16,164 nucleotides of DNA from Candidatus Aenigmatarchaeota archaeon (lineage in GTDB: Archaea > Aenigmatarchaeota > Aenigmatarchaeia > QMZP01), in the NCBI GenBank assembly GCA_017609145.1, contig JAFCEM010000011.1:1-16164 (forward strand), written 5' to 3'. The translations under genes and the position numbers were made by a program. Shown here in pieces: positions 13,383 to 16,164 of this stretch (position 1 is the first letter of the stretch; each line of letters begins with the position of its first letter). Below the pieces are notes generated by a model. That model searched no databases, was not told where the DNA came from, and worked only from the letters and a program-made list of their open reading frames with translations.

Positions 13383-13414
13383 TAACCTAAACAAATAATA
13401 TCAGGTTGATATGT

Positions 13415-13504
13415 ATGCCCTGCGGCCGGAAAAGGAAGTCTGCAAAGATGAAGAAGCACAAGCTCAAAAAGAGGCGAAAAAAGATGCGCCACAGGAAGAA
13501 ATGA
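13415..13504 (+). CDS. 29-residue very basic COX24/bS22-like (or eL41-like) ribosomal peptide
   Basis: A 29-codon frame starting MPCGRKRKSAKMKKH and ending in KKMRHRKK. About 19 of 29 residues are Arg, Lys or His and none is acidic. The KM-x2-HK-x2-K-x3-KK-x-R pattern matches the C-terminal COX24/AURKAIP1 motif of mitochondrial mS38, and the MP-x-GRKRK start resembles the short bS22-type peptides annotated in Bacteroidetes. The LKKRRKKMRHR part also aligns with eL41, which occupies a similar intersubunit site on the ribosome. A TATA box and partial Shine-Dalgarno precede it, and a membrane-protein gene starts 4 nt after its stop. Another ATG at 13411 opens a different frame, judged spurious. 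Comparison is from memory of the families, so the choice between bS22-like and eL41-like is open. Confidence 0.72.
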   Translation: MPCGRKRKSAKMKKHKLKKRRKKMRHRKK

Positions 13505-13508
13505 TAAT

Positions 13509-13775
13509 ATGGAAAACGATTTAACACACATAAGGATTTCAATTGCACTGCACGTGGTAGTGGCTGTTGTAATGGGATGGTTGTCTGTCGTGGTCTCCGG
13601 ATTTTACGGGGACATGCCGAGCATACTCCTCGGTCTGATAGTGCTCTGGGGTTGCGGCAAGGCCACCAACCAGATTGTGGGCAAGAAAGACTTCAAATGG
13701 TGGTTCGGCAACGGTATTTTCATATACCTTTTCGTGTGGCTCATAAGCTGGATACTTTTCTTCAATCTGATTTAA
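13509..13775 (+). CDS. Small membrane protein, three predicted helices
   Basis: An 88-residue protein with predicted transmembrane helices at about 8-29, 35-50 and 66-87. The last is preceded by the segment GKKDFKWWFGNG. The segment ending in FVWLISWILFFN recalls a small archaeal membrane family of unknown function (DUF5379-like), but this is from memory and uncertain. No function is proposed. It begins 4 nt after the basic ribosomal-like peptide and is probably cotranscribed with it. An AGGAAG about 10 nt upstream of the ATG may serve as its ribosome site. The PIN gene follows after 34 nt. Confidence 0.75.
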   Translation: MENDLTHIRISIALHVVVAVVMGWLSVVVSGFYGDMPSILLGLIVLWGCGKATNQIVGKKDFKWWFGNGIFIYLFVWLISWILFFNLI

Positions 13776-13809
13776 TAGCACGTATAACTATATATTATAG
13801 GTGAAGCCC

Positions 13810-14184
13810 ATGAAATTCCTGCTTGATGCAAATTTTCTGATACTGCCTGCGCAGTTCAAGGTGGATATTTTTTCAGAGCTAAGAAAGTTCGGCAGGCCCG
13901 AACTCTACACCCTTGATCTCGTGGTGGATGAGCTGAAAAAGCTCGCAAAGGCACAGGGACGGAGTGCCGTCAACGCAAAGCTCGCGCTGGATCTGCTCAA
14001 AAAGAAGAATGTTGAGGTGCTGAAAACAAAAGAGAAAAAAAAGAGCGCTGACGATGAGCTTCTGATGATGGCGGGGATGGGTTATATTGTATGCACCCAG
14101 GACGCCGGGTTAATCAAAAGGCTGAAGGCAAAGAAAAGCATGGCTGTTACTCTGAGGCAGAAAAAGCACCTGGTGGAAGTATAG
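13810..14184 (+). CDS. Fcf1/Utp24-like PIN-domain nuclease
   Basis: A 124-residue single PIN-domain protein. The acidic quartet expected to bind the catalytic Mg2+/Mn2+ is visible: D6 (LLDANFL), E41 (VVDELKKL), D81/D82 (SADDELL) and D98 (CTQDAGL). The N-terminal FLLDANFLILPAQFKVDIF and the lysine-rich middle resemble the archaeal Fcf1/VapC9-type group, homologues of a eukaryotic 18S rRNA-processing nuclease. That suggests rRNA processing more than a toxin, and no VapB-like antitoxin gene is adjacent. A GTG at 13801 is in frame, but the AGGTGA ribosome site at 13799-13804 lies 5 nt before the ATG at 13810, so that start is preferred. Confidence 0.88.
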   Translation: MKFLLDANFLILPAQFKVDIFSELRKFGRPELYTLDLVVDELKKLAKAQGRSAVNAKLALDLLKKKNVEVLKTKEKKKSADDELLMMAGMGYIVCTQDAGLIKRLKAKKSMAVTLRQKKHLVEV

Positions 14185-14185
14185 C

Positions 14186-14193
14186 ATTTAAAA
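14186..14193 (+). promoter_or_regulatory. TATA box of the cysteine-rich protein gene
   Basis: ATTTAAAA is centred near 14189.5, which is 25.5 bp upstream of the ATG at 14215 but only 19.5 bp from the ATG at 14209. The spacing rule seen at other starts in the window therefore favours 14215. Confidence 0.5.
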
Positions 14194-14214
14194 CTTCTCT
14201 TCAATATTATGTCT

Positions 14215-16164
14215 ATGAAATTCTTTAGAACTGAGATTCTAGGTACTGTAATTGTCTCATTCTTACTCATTTTAGTGTTGTTTAATTCTGCAGCAGGGTC
14301 TAACTCTTATGACTGCAAGAATGAAGGCCAGAAATGGGATTATTATGCTAACAACAAACTTCCGCCATTTGACTGCTGTGCAGGGCTAACTGCATGCACA
14401 GACGGCTTCTGCAAAGAAAGCTGCTTCACGGTCAAGTCAGCTGATACAGGAACAACAAAAGAAGATGATGGAGGAGTCCATTCATGTTCTGATGAAATAT
14501 CCTTTAACCCACCACTGCCCTCGAGCATCTGCGTTGACGAGTTAATAGACATAGGGCTTGATTTGGGCACTGTAAGTCTGCATTTAGGATGGGATTATAC
14601 CGCATGTGAAATAGCTGTTATGTATACTGGTTCTTGGAATATTAATATAGAATATTGTTTAAAGGAAGCAGATTTTTTTGGGGATGATACAATAAAATGT
14701 TATTCTGCTCTTGCTACAACTTATGATTGCGTAACACTCGATTTAGAGAATTATCATGGATCAGAAGTCAAACGGGAATTTAAAAATGTAAAATTAAGTG
14801 ATGAGTTTGGTGGATTAGAAGATACGGGAACAATAGAAGTTTATGCAAAAGTCTCTAGTTCAAAGGATTATTTTGATGAAATTTCAACATCGGATTATGA
14901 CATTGACAAAGAAGAAAACTGCGAGTGCATTTCAGGAGCCTGCTGTGATAAGTCAAACAGACCGTATGAGTTCAAGCCATCCGGGAGCCAGCCGACCGAT
15001 TATGAAGATTACTATTACTGCTCCGGCACGAATTCACCAACAGGCACGAGCTATGTTAAAAAATATGATTACTACTGCAATGGCTACGATGCTGATTATC
15101 ATATTTCAACATCAACAAAAGACACCTGCGGAACCTGCGAGTACTGCTCTAACGGGGTATCCTACTGCAAGTACTACTCTTCGTCCTATAAATGCGGGAC
15201 AAAGGACTGTGATTATCTTGACACTGACTGCAGGAACTATCATGATGTAGACAAATACTGCAACGGCGCAGGAAGCTGCAGCGCCAACTGTAACAGCTAT
15301 ACGAATGCAGCAGAGGGAACATCCTGCGGGACAAACGGAGAGTGTAACGGTAATGGAAAATGTATAGAATGCACGCACCATCACCACACGGAATGCCACA
15401 ACAATGATGTTTACTGGTACGATTCCTGCGGCAATCATGAGGAAAGAAAGGAAGACTGCGGCTCGGACAGTTGCGGCTCATTCGGTGAACCTTACTGCAA
15501 GAACGATGACGTATACAAGAAAAGGACCTGTTACGAGCGCGGCTGCGCCTCTGCATCATGTTATGAAAATTCTTACGAGCAGGAAAGCCGTTTCGATGTG
15601 TGTGATTACGGATGTGAAAACGGTGAGTGTATAGAATGTACCTGCACGGGCTGGGCAGACCAGAGCTGCGGTGGAGGATACTGTGAAGAAATAGAGATGT
15701 ATCAGACAAGAACCTGCACACCCTCCGGGTGCAGTAGTGAGTCAAGGTGTGTTGATGATGTGTCATGCCAGCAGATATGCACTCCGAACGAAAAAGAATG
15801 CTTCGGGAATGTCGTGTACAAGTGCAAATCAGACGGCTCGGGATGGGAGATATATAACAACTGCGGGACATCATCATACTGCTCTTCCGGTTCTTGTATA
15901 TCGTGTTCTTCTGGAGGGGCCAACTGTAATGAAGAGGTATCAGACGGCTGCGAGGTTAATCTCATGACTGATGACAACAACTGCGGCTCCTGCGGCAATT
16001 CCTGCGGCTCAGGGAAATCATGTGAAAGTGGGAAATGCACATCCGGGTGTGAGGACGAATGCACACTGGGAGGCATACGCTGCAATGGCAATTACAGGCA
16101 GATTTGTGGTGATTACGATTCCGATGACTGTCTTGAATGGGGTGGAGACGTATACTGCAAGCAT
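14215..16164 (+). CDS. Large cysteine-rich secreted or surface protein (3' end outside window)
   Basis: An open frame of 650 codons without a stop to the window edge. The N-terminus (MKFFRTEILG, a hydrophobic stretch to about residue 27, then NSAAGSN) is a classical signal peptide or single anchor, so the rest is extracytoplasmic. There are 71 cysteines: only 14 before residue ~240, and 57 in the remaining ~410. Many lie in short modules such as CGSCGNSCGSGKSC, CGTCEYC and a recurring G-x-C-I-x-C (at about 15355, 15622 and 15889). A CTHHHHTEC cluster lies near residues 386-394. Residues ~120-235 are Cys-poor and look like a beta-rich insert. Dense disulphides or metal binding are possible. 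Similar Cys-rich surface proteins occur in archaea and myxobacteria, but no function is known to me. An ATG at 14209 would add two residues. Confidence 0.85.
   Translation, partial: MKFFRTEILGTVIVSFLLILVLFNSAAGSNSYDCKNEGQKWDYYANNKLPPFDCCAGLTACTDGFCKESCFTVKSADTGTTKEDDGGVHSCSDEISFNPPLPSSICVDELIDIGLDLGTVSLHLGWDYTACEIAVMYTGSWNINIEYCLKEADFFGDDTIKCYSALATTYDCVTLDLENYHGSEVKREFKNVKLSDEFGGLEDTGTIEVYAKVSSSKDYFDEISTSDYDIDKEENCECISGACCDKSNRPYEFKPSGSQPTDYEDYYYCSGTNSPTGTSYVKKYDYYCNGYDADYHISTSTKDTCGTCEYCSNGVSYCKYYSSSYKCGTKDCDYLDTDCRNYHDVDKYCNGAGSCSANCNSYTNAAEGTSCGTNGECNGNGKCIECTHHHHTECHNNDVYWYDSCGNHEERKEDCGSDSCGSFGEPYCKNDDVYKKRTCYERGCASASCYENSYEQESRFDVCDYGCENGECIECTCTGWADQSCGGGYCEEIEMYQTRTCTPSGCSSESRCVDDVSCQQICTPNEKECFGNVVYKCKSDGSGWEIYNNCGTSSYCSSGSCISCSSGGANCNEEVSDGCEVNLMTDDNNCGSCGNSCGSGKSCESGKCTSGCEDECTLGGIRCNGNYRQICGDYDSDDCLEWGGDVYCKH

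Noticed and set aside
13411..13524. 37-codon acidic frame (MYALRPEKEV...) overlapping the 29-codon basic peptide
   Set aside because: It is a +1-shift reading of the Lys/Arg-rich gene, which turns AAG/AGG codons into Glu/Lys/Ala. The other frame has recognisable family motifs. Dual coding is not needed.
13810..14184. PIN protein as a VapC toxin of a toxin-antitoxin pair
   Set aside because: No antitoxin-like gene is adjacent, and the sequence pattern is nearer the Fcf1-type PIN proteins. The upstream small gene encodes a membrane protein.
14843..15250. 135-codon plus-strand frame overlapping the cysteine-rich gene
   Set aside because: It is a shifted reading of the same repeats, with low-complexity Thr/Met/Ile composition and no start signal.
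15149..15877. 242-codon open frame on the minus strand inside the cysteine-rich gene
   Set aside because: It is antisense to a better gene with a signal peptide and TATA box. Its many Cys, His, Ser and Arg residues are the complement of the repetitive Cys codons, and it has no ribosome site or family match.

Overview
The window reads as a piece of an archaeal chromosome. The evidence is a CDC48-type AAA+ ATPase, a single-fold archaeal histone, a Fcf1-like PIN protein, a MEMO-family protein, and TATA boxes whose centres lie about 25 bp upstream of start codons (leaderless transcripts). The lineage cannot be fixed from the sequence. The gene mix (Thermococcales-type Mbh hydrogenase, DUF5679 zinc ribbon, short histone, long cysteine-rich surface protein) fits an anaerobic, hydrogen-evolving, uncultivated euryarchaeal or DPANN-like archaeon.

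Left part (1-8194). The 3' end of a CDC48/VAT-like gene is followed by a tightly packed 14-gene operon. It encodes a complete energy-conserving membrane-bound [NiFe] hydrogenase with the subunit order of the Pyrococcus furiosus mbhA-N operon: an Mrp antiporter-like part (A-H), a linker subunit (I) and the NuoB/C/D/H/I-like hydrogenase part (J-N). Nearly all genes overlap by 1-17 nt or are 1-4 nt apart. All Cys ligands of the NiFe site and of the three expected 4Fe-4S clusters are visible, so this is a hydrogenase and not the Cys-less Mbx/MBS relative. The expected role is oxidation of reduced ferredoxin, reduction of protons to H2 and ion pumping.

Maturation part (8195-9778). A HycI-type protease gene on the minus strand abuts mbhN stop to stop. 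It is divergent, across a 32-bp bidirectional promoter, from hypC, an unusual HypC-like protein with a novel N-terminal domain, and hypA. hypB, hypD, hypE and hypF are not in the window.

Middle (9779-12169). A DMT/EamA transporter and a MEMO-family protein are followed by a 46-aa DUF5679 zinc ribbon on the minus strand and a histone.

AT-rich segment (12170-13400, minus strand). It holds a bacterial-type orotate phosphoribosyltransferase (pyrE) preceded by a gutted pyrF: the N-terminus and the C-terminus of OMP decarboxylase are joined with the middle missing and the frame shifted. An unidentified AT-rich ORF lies upstream.

Right part (13401-16164). A 29-codon, extremely basic peptide resembling the COX24/AURKAIP1 (bS22/mS38) class and eL41-type ribosomal proteins is followed by a small membrane protein and a Fcf1-like PIN nuclease. 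Last comes a very long cysteine-rich secreted protein (71 Cys in 650 visible residues) that runs off the window. No tRNA, rRNA, CRISPR array, transposase or insertion sequence was seen.
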